A DNA stretch of 59,212 nucleotides from Enterorhabdus sp. P55 (GCF_009911695.1 NZ_QWKK01000006.1:1-59212), one strand, 5' to 3'; numbered from the stretch's first letter, positions 34,689-43,719 are shown. The notes: generated by a model from the letters alone, not told the origin. Program-made: numbers and translations.

Positions 34689-37380
34689 ACACATCCTCGG
34701 TCGGGTCGCTGGGAGCGGGCATCCAAGCGTTGAACTGCTCGGGCTCGGTCCACACGCTCTTGAGAATCTCATCGTCGCTGGGGCTTACCTTCACCTGGAA
34801 GCCGCGCAGCGTGTAGGTGCCGTACTCCGGGTTATAGGGCGGGTCGTTCTTGGTGAGAACGTTGACGTTCATCACCTTGTAGGCCTGGGCCGGGTCGTCG
34901 GAGTCCAGCAGCTCAGGCGCCCAGAAGCGCTCCTGATAGACGACGCCCTTGGCGATGCCCGTCGTCACGCGGGCCACGCCGTGGGTCTTGCCGCGGCGGC
35001 TCTCGATGTTCACCCACTGGCCGTCGGCGATGCCGTACTTCTCGGCGTCCTCCGGGTGGATCCACATCTCGGGCACCGGGTAGATCTCGCGCAGGTAGGG
35101 GATGTTGCGCAGCGTGCCGTGGTGGTACATGGGCAGGCGGCCCTCCGTGAGCACAAGCGGGTACTCGGTGTCGGTCAGGGGCGACTCGGCCGGCTCCTCG
35201 TAGTAGGCCAAAGGCTCGTAGTCCGCAGAGGCCGGCTCCAGCACGAGCGGCTTCTCCTCGGCGCACTGGGCCCAGGGGGCGCCGGTGCGGCCCAGGATGA
35301 TGTTGGACTCGCAGTACACCTCGAGCTTCTTGGAGGGGGTGCCGAAGCCCTTGGGCAGGCCGGTGGCGGGATCGGGCTTCAGGTAGACGCCGTAGGTGCG
35401 GTACTCGTCCTCCTCGGCCCACGTGATGACGCCCTCCTCGCAAGCCTCCTCCCAGGTCATGTCCAGCTTATTGAGGTGCTGGAGCTGCTTTTCGTACTCG
35501 TTCTTGTAGAACGGGGTGGTCATGCACGCCTCGGCGTCGAAGGCCTTGGCCGCATGCTCGTTGCCCAGCTCAGCGCACTTCTGCACGATGTTCGTCCAGA
35601 TGATGCCCTCTTCCACCGTCTCGAACAGGTGGGTGACCGCCTGGCGCATGACGATGGTGTTGAGCTGCGGGATGGGAAGGTTGGTCTCCAGCCACTCGGT
35701 CGTGGGCAGGATGAGGTCGGCGCAGAGCACCGAGAAGGCGGTGGGGTACATGAAGGCGTGCACGATGTAGTCCACGTTCGGGGTGACCTCGTCGAGGCAC
35801 GACGAGTTGCCCAACACCACGTGCTTGTTGCCCGAGCGCTCGATCCACATATGGATCTGGTAGGGATCGCCGTCGCGCATCATGTCGAACACGCCGGGGA
35901 TGAACGCCATGTCCCAGCAGATGAGGCCCTTGTGCTCCAAGTAGCCGGCGCGCTTCATCACCTTTTCCTTCGACAGCAGGCGCGGGGTGTTGCCCAGCTG
36001 GTCCTTGCACGGGGCGGGCGCGAAGCTCTGGAGCATGGTGCCGGGCTTCTCGACGTTGCCCCTGAGGAACTCGAGGTTGAGGGCGCCCAGGGCGCTCTGC
36101 TGCGACTGGGCGTACTGGTCGATGGCCACGCCCTGCATGATGCCGGACTGGCCCTCGGGATCGGTGTAGATCTCCAGCGCGCGCTCGATCTGGTCGGCGT
36201 CGAGCCAGCAGACCTCGGCGCCCTTCTCGAGCGTCCACTCCTCGACGGACTGCTTGAGCAGCTCGCCGCCAGTGGGGCACTGCATGCCGTTGACCTCGTA
36301 GGTGCCGAACAGCGGGGCGGCGACGCCCTCGTTCATCGGGTACTGGACGACCACCGGCGCGTTCGCGGTCGGATCCCAGATGACGTAGTCCGCATCGGTG
36401 CCGGGCAGGCCTGCCTCGGTGGCCTTGAGGGTCAGACGCGTCTCGGGGTTGATGAGGTAGGGCATGTTCGTCCAGGCGCGGCAGAACTCCTCGTCGTACT
36501 TCTCGTTGTCGAGGATCCACTTCGTCCAGGTGAGCAGCAGCGCCACGTCGGTGCCGGGGCGGATGGGCAGCCACACGTCGGCCTTGGCGGCGTCGAGGGT
36601 GTAGCGCGGATCGATGACCACCGTCTTGAGGCCCTGGGGACGGGCACGCAGCTCCGCCAGCGCACGGCCGCCCGTGGCGACCGAGGAGTTAGACGGGTCG
36701 GTGCCCCACAGCACGAGCGAGGTCACCGGGCTGTCGACGTAGTAGTAGTCCCAGCCGTTGGAGTCCGAGAAGGACAGGTTGTTGGGCTTGCCGCGGCCGT
36801 AAGCCAGCAGCGCCGCGCCCATGCGGGGCAGGTAGCACTGGGCACAGCCAGGCTCCCACACGTTGGGGGTGTTGATGGCCTCACCGAAGCGCTTGATGTT
36901 GGAGAAGTGCGGGTTTCCGCCGCCGCCCGTGGAGACGGAGATGGACTCGGAGCCGTACTTGTCGGACATCTCGTTGATCTTGGTGGCCACCTCGGTGATG
37001 GCGTCCTCCCAGCTGATGCGCTCCCACTGGTTGCCGCCGCGCTCGCCCACGCGGCGCATGGGGTACTTGTTGCGGTTGGGGTGGTAGAGCGCCTGGATGC
37101 CCGCCAGGCCCTTGGCGCACACGCCGCCGCGGGACATGGGGCTTTCCGGGTTGCCCTCGATCTTGATGACGCGGCCGTCGCGCACGTGGGCGAGCACCGC
37201 GCAGTTGGCGATGCAGGCGCGGCACGAGGTCTTGTAGACCTTCTCCTCCCCTGCCGTCGCCGCGTGAGCGGGATCGGCCTCGACGAGGCTGCCAGCCGCG
37301 CTGATGCCGAGCGCAGCCACGGCCCCCATGGCTGCCGTGGACTTCAGGAACCCACGACGTGTCATGCTGGAATGGCTCAT
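34672..37380 (-). CDS. DmsA-like Tat-exported Mo-bisMGD reductase
   Basis: A 902-residue catalytic subunit. The Tat signal is MTRRGFLKS (residues 6-14) followed by a hydrophobic stretch to about 40. A complete Fe-S motif is present (Cys53, Cys56, Cys60, Cys88: CRACIANC...CAKG). Mo-domain hallmarks are LVLWGTDPSNSS, VIDPRYTLDAAKADVWLPI and RPGTDVALLLTW; the C-terminal domain includes YPLVLTEGRLPMYHHGTLRN. Candidate Mo ligand is Cys182 (CAQCYLPR); true DmsA uses Ser, so the substrate may not be DMSO. GAAGGAGGG precedes ATG 37380. It is the second gene of the operon with DmsB-, DmsC-, TorD-, NapG- and NapH-like genes. Confidence 0.93.
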   Translation of the reverse strand: MSHSSMTRRGFLKSTAAMGAVAALGISAAGSLVEADPAHAATAGEEKVYKTSCRACIANCAVLAHVRDGRVIKIEGNPESPMSRGGVCAKGLAGIQALYHPNRNKYPMRRVGERGGNQWERISWEDAITEVATKINEMSDKYGSESISVSTGGGGNPHFSNIKRFGEAINTPNVWEPGCAQCYLPRMGAALLAYGRGKPNNLSFSDSNGWDYYYVDSPVTSLVLWGTDPSNSSVATGGRALAELRARPQGLKTVVIDPRYTLDAAKADVWLPIRPGTDVALLLTWTKWILDNEKYDEEFCRAWTNMPYLINPETRLTLKATEAGLPGTDADYVIWDPTANAPVVVQYPMNEGVAAPLFGTYEVNGMQCPTGGELLKQSVEEWTLEKGAEVCWLDADQIERALEIYTDPEGQSGIMQGVAIDQYAQSQQSALGALNLEFLRGNVEKPGTMLQSFAPAPCKDQLGNTPRLLSKEKVMKRAGYLEHKGLICWDMAFIPGVFDMMRDGDPYQIHMWIERSGNKHVVLGNSSCLDEVTPNVDYIVHAFMYPTAFSVLCADLILPTTEWLETNLPIPQLNTIVMRQAVTHLFETVEEGIIWTNIVQKCAELGNEHAAKAFDAEACMTTPFYKNEYEKQLQHLNKLDMTWEEACEEGVITWAEEDEYRTYGVYLKPDPATGLPKGFGTPSKKLEVYCESNIILGRTGAPWAQCAEEKPLVLEPASADYEPLAYYEEPAESPLTDTEYPLVLTEGRLPMYHHGTLRNIPYLREIYPVPEMWIHPEDAEKYGIADGQWVNIESRRGKTHGVARVTTGIAKGVVYQERFWAPELLDSDDPAQAYKVMNVNVLTKNDPPYNPEYGTYTLRGFQVKVSPSDDEILKSVWTEPEQFNAWMPAPSDPTEDVYEYGA

Positions 37381-37432
37381 TAAGCTCCCTCCTTCTTGAC
37401 TCTCTTCTGCACTGTATTCATTGGGATGGCCG

Positions 37433-38203
37433 TTAGCCGGCCAGGGCACGCAGGCGCAGGCCAGACTCGGTGGCATGCCAGCGACCGTCCCAAGAGATAC
37501 CGTCAACGGTCTCAAGCTTCGATATGAAGTAGTTGGGGTAGATCTGCTTCGGCGAGAGAAGGGCCGGATGACCCGCCAGGGCCTCCTCCACCTCGGCGCG
37601 GGAGGCGCCCTCAGGCGCGGAGCAGAGGTCGAGCACGCGCCCGTAGGCGTCGGCGTAGCCGGCCGGCTCCTCCTCAAGGAGGGCGGCCAGGCGACGAGAC
37701 GGCTCGAACTCGTCAAGCACCGCGCGACCTGCCTCGGTGATGACCAGCAGGTGGTCGACCGGCTGGTCAGGGAGGGAGGCCGGGGCAGGCGCGGGCGCGG
37801 GGTCGGCAGGGGCCGGGATCGAGGCAGGCTCGAAGCCGGCTGAGGGGGCAGGTTCGTCGGAAGCGGGGCCCGGCACGACGGCGGGCTCGGCGATGGGGAT
37901 GGCCCGCACGCCGCCGGACTTCTCCAGGAGGTCGAACAGCACGTAGGCGTTCTGGGTGGAGAGCCCCCTGACGGGCAGGGCATCCACGGCGTCGGCGGCC
38001 TCGCGATAGGGCGTCGGCTCGGGTACCGCCCGCAGGCAGGCGAGCAGCGGCAGCGTGTTGGCGTGGTTGGCGGTGACGCAGGCCCTCACGCGCTGGACGG
38101 CCTCCTCGAAGGAAGCAGGCTCGTCGGCGAGGTCGGCGGCCAGCGCTTCGGCGACGCGTACGTCAGCCGCGGCCAGCGCGGCGTCCGGATTGGAATTCCC
38201 CAT
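37433..38203 (-). CDS. Unknown protein heading the reductase operon
   Basis: A 256-residue soluble protein I do not recognise. It has two globular parts (about residues 1-105 and 150-256) joined by a Pro/Ala-rich linker. The second part reads like a winged helix (LLVITEAGRAVLDEFEPSRR, then SPKQIYPNYFISKLETVDGI and WHATESGLRLRAL). No signal peptide or metal motif. GAGGAGGGG precedes the ATG, and the gene lies 52 nt before the DmsA-like start on the same strand. It may be a regulator or an assembly factor of the operon; the wHTH reading is weak. Confidence 0.6.
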   Translation of the reverse strand: MGNSNPDAALAAADVRVAEALAADLADEPASFEEAVQRVRACVTANHANTLPLLACLRAVPEPTPYREAADAVDALPVRGLSTQNAYVLFDLLEKSGGVRAIPIAEPAVVPGPASDEPAPSAGFEPASIPAPADPAPAPAPASLPDQPVDHLLVITEAGRAVLDEFEPSRRLAALLEEEPAGYADAYGRVLDLCSAPEGASRAEVEEALAGHPALLSPKQIYPNYFISKLETVDGISWDGRWHATESGLRLRALAG

Positions 38204-38312
38204 GATTCCCCTCCTCGGTCTCGTTCGTGCGAAAACGACTCTACCGAAGAGGCGGGGCGTCCCGAAACGTCCGTAATGGGCGAAACCTCAGCCAAGGCGC
38301 GCCTCGCCAACC

Positions 38313-38400
38313 ATGGGTGATAACGCTATCGTTTCCCCAGGTGAACGCCCTCATCGTGCATTGCAGGAGACGCCATCGCGTAGGACGGGCCATCACCCGT
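38313..38400. repeat. Possible degraded palindromic element
   Basis: ATGGGTGAT (38313-38321) and ATCACCCGT (38392-38400) form weak arms, and the minus strand at 38343-38330 reads CACCTGGGGAAACG, close to the core of the palindromic family. It may be a decayed copy beside A3. The gap 38204-38821 otherwise holds copy A3 and no gene I can support. Confidence 0.3.
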
Positions 38401-38500
38401 CCTCGCGGGAGCGAGACGGAGAGCCGGCGGAAGCCGAGGATCAGGCGCAGGACGCGAGGGGCCCGCGCTCAGGCGACGCGAGGGAGCCGGGTGGGGGGGC

Positions 38501-38672
38501 GAATCCGCGATTCCTGGCCAATTTCGCCGCGGTTTACGCGCCCGGAGGGGACACCCGAGCCCGAGGGCGCCCCGGCGGCAGCGCGCGACCTGGGGAAACG
38601 CCGGCAGCCGGCGCGCCGCGGCCCCGCGCACGGCGTAAACCACGGTGTTTTTGGCCAGAAACCCGGATCCGC
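38501..38672. repeat. Palindromic intergenic element, copy A3
   Basis: Arms about 38501-38539 and 38633-38672, loop 93 nt, core GCGACCTGGGGAAACGC across 38585-38601. It is nearly identical to A1 and A2, ten kilobases away. The right arm has CCACGGTG where A1/A2 have CCGCGGCG. It lies downstream of the radical SAM gene and upstream of the reductase operon. Confidence 0.85.
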
Positions 38673-38821
38673 CCGCCGGGCGGGCGCGCCCGGGTGCGGA
38701 GGCGCCCGCGCGATAGCTCCGCCCCGCACCCCGCCGGCGCCCGCCCGCACCCTGCCGACACCCGGCCTGGCACCTCCCGCCAGGCCGTTTCCACCCCGAT
38801 GCCCCGCCTCGGCGCGCCGAC

Positions 38822-39754
38822 CTACAGGTGCCGCAGGTTGGTGCGGTAGGCGCGAAGGCGCTCCTCGCCGATGTCGGCGACGATGGCGGTCAGGGCGTCG
38901 ATGAGCTGCTCACGCTGGCGGGGCAGCTGCCCCTGGAGCATCACGGGGTTAGAGGCACCCAGCATGGCGAAGGTGACGGGAATGCGCAGGCCGGCGACGA
39001 GCTCGCGAATTTCCTCGTACTTCTCCACCTCCGCCTCCTCCGTCCAGCGGCCGGCTTGCATCTCGCGGTACAGGGCTGACGTGGGGTAGACGGTGAGCAT
39101 GTTCGCGCCGATGAGCCAGGGATTCGCCTGGTTGCACACCGCCGCCGTGGCGCGGGCGCCCTCAAGGCCGCGCCCCCGCCCGGAGATGCCCGCAAGGTAG
39201 AAGAACGCGTAGCGGATGCCGGCCTCGTCGAGCCGCCGGCACTGGGTCACGATGTCTTGGGCGCCATAGCCCTTGTCCATGAAGGCCAGCGCCGCGTCGT
39301 CGCCCGTCTCAATGCCCAGCGTGAGTCCGTCGAACCCCGCCGCGCGCAGGGTCCGCAGCTCCTCGTCGGTCTTCGCCGTCACGTCAGTCACGCGCGCGAA
39401 GCAGCCGATGCTCTCGCAGCTGGGAAAGGAGCGCCGCACGAGCTCCGCTATCTTCCGCAGCCGCGCCGCCTTCAGCGCGAAGGGGTTCGCGCCGGCCAGG
39501 AACACACGGCTGACCTGCGCAGGCTCGCGCTCGAAGAGACGTTCTTCCGCCTTTCGCAGCGGATCATGATACCAGGTCTGCGCCTCGAGCAGGTCAGCCT
39601 CGATGTCATCGAGGGGCGAGGGACGGAACTTGAACGGCAGATCCTCGTACAAGGTGCAGAACTTGCAGCGCCGGTGGGTGCAGCCCGCCGTGGCCTCGAT
39701 GATGAGCGAGCCGGCCTCGTAGGGCGGCCGCCAGATGGTTCCCGTGTAGTGCAT
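38822..39754 (-). CDS. Radical SAM protein
   Basis: A 310-residue radical SAM enzyme. The cluster motif is CTHRRCKFC (CX4CX2C, residues 25-33), a spacing seen in some COG1032-like proteins. FDGLTLGIETGDDAALAFMD supplies the SAM-binding GE/ET segment. There is no B12-binding domain. ATG 39754 (MHYTGTIWRPP) follows GAAAGGAGC. It is divergently transcribed from the HxlR regulator (122 bp apart) that probably controls it. The reaction is unknown. Confidence 0.82.
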   Translation of the reverse strand: MHYTGTIWRPPYEAGSLIIEATAGCTHRRCKFCTLYEDLPFKFRPSPLDDIEADLLEAQTWYHDPLRKAEERLFEREPAQVSRVFLAGANPFALKAARLRKIAELVRRSFPSCESIGCFARVTDVTAKTDEELRTLRAAGFDGLTLGIETGDDAALAFMDKGYGAQDIVTQCRRLDEAGIRYAFFYLAGISGRGRGLEGARATAAVCNQANPWLIGANMLTVYPTSALYREMQAGRWTEEAEVEKYEEIRELVAGLRIPVTFAMLGASNPVMLQGQLPRQREQLIDALTAIVADIGEERLRAYRTNLRHL

Positions 39755-39830
39755 GGGGCTCCTTTCGCCGTGATTTTCACCAGCTAGGATGCCGCTATGG
39801 TGCTTGCAGTACCAGTACCGATCTTTTATG

Positions 39831-39844
39831 TTGGTAGTCACCAA
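39831..39844. promoter_or_regulatory. Inverted repeat between radical SAM and hxlR genes
   Basis: TTGGT-AGTC-ACCAA lies in the divergent gap, 33 nt before the HxlR start. It is a candidate binding site for the HxlR regulator. Confidence 0.4.
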
Positions 39845-39876
39845 AATTGCACTATTACTACTCACCAGGGAGAACC

Positions 39877-40224
39877 ATGGCTGATAACAAGTTCACCGAC
39901 AAGCGCGCGCTCGCCCGCTGCGAATCCATGAGCCGCATGCAAGCCGTACTCGGCGGCAAATGGAAGATCCTCATCCTCTGGTACATCGCCACCTACGAGG
40001 TGCAGCGCTTCGGCGAGCTGATGCGGCGTATCGAGGGCATCTCGCAGTCCACGCTGACCAAGCAGCTGCGCGAGCTTGAGGCCGACGACCTGGTGCATCG
40101 CGAGATCTACCGCGAGATTCCACCTCGCGTGGAGTACTCGCTGACCGATCTGGGCGCGAGCTTCATTCCCATCCTGAACGCCATGGTACTCTGGAGCCAG
40201 CGCTGGCTCTGCGATGAGGCGTAG
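39877..40224 (+). CDS. HxlR-family transcriptional regulator
   Basis: A 115-residue winged-helix protein of the HxlR/MarR-like type: ALARCESMSRMQAVLGGKWK near the start (Cys near residue 15 is common in the family), then LILWYIATYEVQRFGELMRR, ISQSTLTKQLRELEADDLVH and REIPPRVEYSLTDLG. These proteins sense redox or electrophiles and repress adjacent genes. CAGGGAGAACC supports ATG 39877. The divergent radical SAM gene is the likely target. Confidence 0.92.
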   Translation: MADNKFTDKRALARCESMSRMQAVLGGKWKILILWYIATYEVQRFGELMRRIEGISQSTLTKQLRELEADDLVHREIYREIPPRVEYSLTDLGASFIPILNAMVLWSQRWLCDEA

Positions 40225-40269
40225 CCCCTCAAAGAAGTGACGGAGACGCGCTACCAAACAGGTCAGGGT

Positions 40270-40296
40270 GGCGGGCGCGTGCGAGACGCGCCCGCC
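40270..40296. terminator. Terminator after hxlR
   Basis: GGCGGGCGCGT pairs with ACGCGCCCGCC around loop GCGAG, 46 nt after the hxlR stop. Confidence 0.65.
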
Positions 40297-40318
40297 CTCG
40301 AAGGGGCCAAGCAACAAG

Positions 40319-40342
40319 AGGGGCCGCCCGAAGGCGACCCCT
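40319..40342 (-). terminator. Terminator of tRNA-Pro
   Basis: On the minus strand AGGGGTCGCC-TTCG-GGCGGCCCCT forms a hairpin with a TTCG tetraloop, 7 nt after the tRNA, followed by CTTGTTG. Confidence 0.7.
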
Positions 40343-40349
40343 GAGTTAG

Positions 40350-40426
40350 TGGTCGGGATGACAGGATTTGAACCTGCGGCCTCTGCGTCCCGAACGCAGC
40401 GCTCTACCAAGCTGAGCCACATCCCG
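40350..40426 (-). tRNA. tRNA-Pro (anticodon CGG)
   Basis: A 77-nt tRNA including an encoded CCA end. The acceptor stem CGGGATG pairs with CATCCCG; the anticodon stem CTGCG/CGCAG encloses TTCGGGA, giving anticodon CGG (codon CCG); the T-arm is GCAGG-TTCAAAT-CCTGT. It has its own promoter and terminator. Confidence 0.97.
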
Positions 40427-40454
40427 AAAGGCTGTCTCATCGACAGCGCTCGAT

Positions 40455-40482
40455 ATGATACCACACCCGCCTGAATTGGCAA
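40455..40482 (-). promoter_or_regulatory. Promoter of tRNA-Pro
   Basis: On the minus strand TTGCCA (-35, 40482-40477), 16 bases, TATCAT (-10, 40460-40455), ending 28 nt before the tRNA 5' end. Confidence 0.55.
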
Positions 40483-40526
40483 CGATGAACTTGTCAGCGG
40501 CCGCAGATAGGCGCGATGGAGTTATA

Positions 40527-40536
40527 CTCAATTGAG
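40527..40536. promoter_or_regulatory. Palindrome before methyltransferase gene
   Basis: CTCAATTGAG is a perfect 10-bp palindrome in an AT-rich patch 67 nt before the methyltransferase start. CATATAG follows, a possible -10. Confidence 0.35.
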
Positions 40537-40602
40537 AACATATAGCACGCGACGCCCCGAGCGGGCAGCGCAGGCAGCGCGCTCGCCGACGAAGGAGACC
40601 CC

Positions 40603-41487
40603 ATGACGCAGAGCACCAGCCCCTCCTCCCCCTGGAACGACGCCTGGAAAGAGCGCCAGAGGCTGCGGCGCGCGCCCGATGACGCCGCGTTCTGGGACGA
40701 GCGCTCCAAGACCTTCGCCACCAAGGACGCCCCGAGCCTCTACGTGGATCGCTTCCTGGAGCTGGCCGCCGTCCGCCCCGGCGAGTCCGTCTTCGACATG
40801 GGCTGCGGCACGGGCGCGCTCGCGCTGCCCCTGGCGGCGGCCGGCCACCCGGTGACCGCGGCCGACTTCTCCGCCGGCATGCTGGGCGTCATGGACGACC
40901 TGGCGGCCGAGCGGGGCGTCACGGGCATCAAGGCCCTGCAGATGAGCTGGGAGGCCGATTGGGCGGCCCACGGCGTGGGCCCACGCAGCCACGACGTGTG
41001 CGTGGCGTCGCGCTCCATCGCCACGAGCGACTTGGAGGACTCGCTGCTCAAGCTCACTGCCGTGGCGCGTCGCCGCGTGGGCATCACCCTCACGGCCGAC
41101 GCCTCGCCGCGGGTGGACAGCCGGGCGCTGCGAGCGGCCGAGCTGCCCCACCAGCCAGGCGAGGACTTCCAGTTCGCCTTCAACATCCTCGTCGACCATG
41201 GGCTGCGCCCCGAGGTGGCCTACATCTCCAGCGAGCGCGACGCGACCTACGCCACGCCCCAGGCAGCCCGCGACGACTACGAGGCCATGGTGCGCAGCGC
41301 CCTCAGCAGCGACAGCTCCCCCGCCGAGGAGGAGGCCGCCCTCGCGCACCTGCGCACCTGGCTCGATGATCAGCTGATTCCCAACGAGCACGCCGGCCAA
41401 CCCGACCGCAAGGGCGTCCCCGAGGGCGCCTGGCGCCTCCGCGAGCCCCGCGTCACCACCTGGGCCTTCCTTGCCTGGAACGTCTAA
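40603..41487 (+). CDS. Class I SAM-dependent methyltransferase
   Basis: A 294-residue protein with a Rossmann-type methyltransferase domain: motif I VFDMGCGTGALALPLAA (about residues 64-80), then VTAADFSAGML (acidic residue binding the ribose). The N-terminal W-x-x-AW...W-x-x-R-S segment (AFWDERSKTFATKD) is found in a family that often accompanies corrinoid, nickel or cobalt metabolism in anaerobes; here there is no such neighbour. The substrate is unknown. GAAGGAG lies before ATG 40603. It overlaps the convergent flippase-like gene by 4 nt. Confidence 0.82.
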   Translation: MTQSTSPSSPWNDAWKERQRLRRAPDDAAFWDERSKTFATKDAPSLYVDRFLELAAVRPGESVFDMGCGTGALALPLAAAGHPVTAADFSAGMLGVMDDLAAERGVTGIKALQMSWEADWAAHGVGPRSHDVCVASRSIATSDLEDSLLKLTAVARRRVGITLTADASPRVDSRALRAAELPHQPGEDFQFAFNILVDHGLRPEVAYISSERDATYATPQAARDDYEAMVRSALSSDSSPAEEEAALAHLRTWLDDQLIPNEHAGQPDRKGVPEGAWRLREPRVTTWAFLAWNV

Positions 41488-42560
41488 GCCGCGCCCTTGC
41501 CCCGGAAGGCCTTCGTCCGCTGGATGAGAATGGCCCCCACCAGGAACGGCAGCCAGAATACGATGCCGCGGTATACCATGACAACCGCGATGCCCGTGGC
41601 CTGGCTGATGCCGAACAGCGTGAACGCCACGAGCACCGCCGCCTCCACCACGCCCACGCCCTGGGGCGTGAACGAGATCATGGCGAAGAGCGTGGCCACC
41701 ACATAGCCGCAGACGAGCGGCTCGATGGCCTGCACGCCGAAGGCCACGCCGGTCAGCGCGAAGCAGCCCAGCTCAAAGGTGCTCGCCAGGATGGAGAAGC
41801 CGAAGGCCGCCGCGGTCTTGCGGGGGTTCTGCACGATGAGGCCCGACGCCTCGGAGAACGACCGCACCGTGCGATCAGCCCAGCCGTCGATGGGTCCCTT
41901 CTTGAACTTGCGCAGCACGCGGTCGGCCAGGCGCTCGATGGGCGTGAGCACGCGAATGACCAGCTCGGGGCGCTTACCGCCCACGATCATCACCGTGACG
42001 AGCACGCTCACCAGCAGCACGGCCAGAAGCCCCACCAAAAGCCATCCCGGCTGCAGACCCACCGTCACGCTGAGCAGGCCGAACCCGATGAGCATGATGA
42101 CCACGAAGCCCGTGTCGATGGTGACCTGCATGAGCAGCGCCGCGCTCGTGGCACGCCCCGCGGGAATGCCGCGCTTGGCGGCGTCGTCCACCACGAGCGT
42201 CATGCCCGCCAAGTTGAGCGAAGGCGCCACCGTGTTCATGAAGAAGGTGCCGAAGACGAGCTTGATGGACTCGCGAAAGCGGAAGCCCTCGCTCACGGCA
42301 TGGAAGCAGTAGATGTAGGCCCAGCCCTGAGCGAAGTACTTGCCCAGCTGGGAGACGACGGCCAGTGCCAGGAACACCGGCGCGCCCTTGCGCACCGTGT
42401 CGGCCAGCTCCACCAGCTGATCGCCGCGCAGGAAGATAACGGCCAGCACGATGACGAGCACGCCACCGGCTAGGATCTTGCTCAGGCTCGAGCGCGAACT
42501 CTTCTCGACGCTCTGCTCGGGCGGCTCAGGGGTCATGGCGGGATTATCGCTCATCGCCAT
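41484..42560 (-). CDS. LPG_synthase_TM/flippase-like membrane protein
   Basis: A 358-residue integral membrane protein with about 7-8 TM segments, resembling the transmembrane (flippase-like) half of lysylphosphatidylglycerol synthases, UPF0104. Marks are FGTFFMNTVAPSLNLAGMTL near residue 105 and ATLFAMISFTPQGVGVVEAA near 295. The soluble aminoacyl-transferase domain of MprF is absent. It may move a lipid. It overlaps the upstream ATP-grasp gene by 17 nt, so the two are coupled. Confidence 0.8.
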   Translation of the reverse strand: MAMSDNPAMTPEPPEQSVEKSSRSSLSKILAGGVLVIVLAVIFLRGDQLVELADTVRKGAPVFLALAVVSQLGKYFAQGWAYIYCFHAVSEGFRFRESIKLVFGTFFMNTVAPSLNLAGMTLVVDDAAKRGIPAGRATSAALLMQVTIDTGFVVIMLIGFGLLSVTVGLQPGWLLVGLLAVLLVSVLVTVMIVGGKRPELVIRVLTPIERLADRVLRKFKKGPIDGWADRTVRSFSEASGLIVQNPRKTAAAFGFSILASTFELGCFALTGVAFGVQAIEPLVCGYVVATLFAMISFTPQGVGVVEAAVLVAFTLFGISQATGIAVVMVYRGIVFWLPFLVGAILIQRTKAFRGKGAA

Positions 42561-43719
42561 CCCTCCCGTCTACGAAGGCCTCCAAGTCGGCATGGAGCAG
42601 CCAGTCGCGCTCGGCCGCGGTAGCCGCGTCGGTGCGCAGGAACAGGAACCCGTAGGCCCCCACAGCCTGCACGTCGAAGGGCACGAGCGCCAGCACGTCG
42701 GTGAAATGGGAGGCCAGGGCCTCGTAGTCGAAGGGACGCGTCAGATCCGCGTCGGGCGCCGGGGTCAGCAGCGACAGGGAGAACACGTCCCCCGGATGCG
42801 CGGCGTAGAGCGCCGGCAGATCAGGATCGTCCCCCTCCAGGAAGGCCTGGTAGGTGCGCAGGCCCACCGCGTAGTAGGCCACGTCCGTGCCGCCGAGCCC
42901 CGCGAAACGCAGCGGGTTGAACTCGATGGGGGCGATGACGTCGCCGTCGATGCGCAGCTCCACATGCACGGGGAACGACCGGGCGCCCACCAGGGCGTTC
43001 ACCTGGTCCAACCATGCGGTCAGGCGCGGGGCCAGCCCCTCGACAAGAGCGGCGTCGGTGAGGTACAGCCGATCCGAGGTGTCTTCCGGCCCGGCGAAGT
43101 CATGGCGCAGCACGTTGAGCACATGGGCGTGCCCATCCTCGTCGAAGTAGGCGTCGAGCGCATACTCGGTGCCCGCGAGGTAGCCCTCCACGAGGTAGGT
43201 CTGGGAGCCGACGACGTCCTCAGGGTAGCGGGCGTGCCACTCGCCCTCATGGCGCGCGATGCCGGCCACGGCGGCGGCCCAGTCGTCACGCTCCTCGATG
43301 ACGTAGACGCCCATGGAGCAGAAGCCCACCGCGGGCTTGAGCACCACCGGCAACGGCAGGTCGTCCACGTTGACGGCCTCCAGCTCGCAACGGTCGAGGG
43401 TGACGCAGAACAGCCCCGGGCACAGCGGCGCCAGCCTCTCGCGCATAGCCGCCTTGTCCTTGAACAGGCGGATGGCATCGGAAAGCGCCTTGTTCGACGT
43501 GTGGCCGAGAATCCAGGCCAGGGCGTTCTCGGAGTTGGTATAGACCCGCTCGCCCGCGTCGATGCGCCGAGTGGCCTCCGCGTCATCCACCAGATTGAGG
43601 GGCATCTTGGCCCCAGCGGAGAGCGCGCGGGAGAAGTCGTTGGCGAGCACCGGGTGCTGCGACTGCCCGAGCCACTGCGCCAAGGGTCGCGAGGCGTAGG
43701 GCGCGTCGAGGATGATCAT
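42544..43719 (-). CDS. ATP-grasp domain protein
   Basis: A 391-residue protein with an ATP-grasp fold: a pre-ATP-grasp part (about residues 1-110), VVLKPAVGFCSMGVYVIEE (ATP-binding lysine and glycine-rich loop), YLVEGYLAGTEYALDAYFDE and the metal site PIEFNPLRFAGLGGTD. Such enzymes join a carboxylate to an amine or thiol. The substrate is unknown. ATG 43719 (MIILDAPY) has GGAAAGAG upstream. It is followed by the coupled flippase-like gene, so the product might be a modified lipid or peptide headgroup; that is inference. Confidence 0.8.
   Translation of the reverse strand: MIILDAPYASRPLAQWLGQSQHPVLANDFSRALSAGAKMPLNLVDDAEATRRIDAGERVYTNSENALAWILGHTSNKALSDAIRLFKDKAAMRERLAPLCPGLFCVTLDRCELEAVNVDDLPLPVVLKPAVGFCSMGVYVIEERDDWAAAVAGIARHEGEWHARYPEDVVGSQTYLVEGYLAGTEYALDAYFDEDGHAHVLNVLRHDFAGPEDTSDRLYLTDAALVEGLAPRLTAWLDQVNALVGARSFPVHVELRIDGDVIAPIEFNPLRFAGLGGTDVAYYAVGLRTYQAFLEGDDPDLPALYAAHPGDVFSLSLLTPAPDADLTRPFDYEALASHFTDVLALVPFDVQAVGAYGFLFLRTDAATAAERDWLLHADLEAFVDGRDGDER

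Noticed and set aside
34672-37380. Naming the operon dmsABC outright
   Set aside because: Candidate Mo ligand is Cys and the complex includes NapGH-like genes, so DMSO as substrate is unproven; I kept the -like label.
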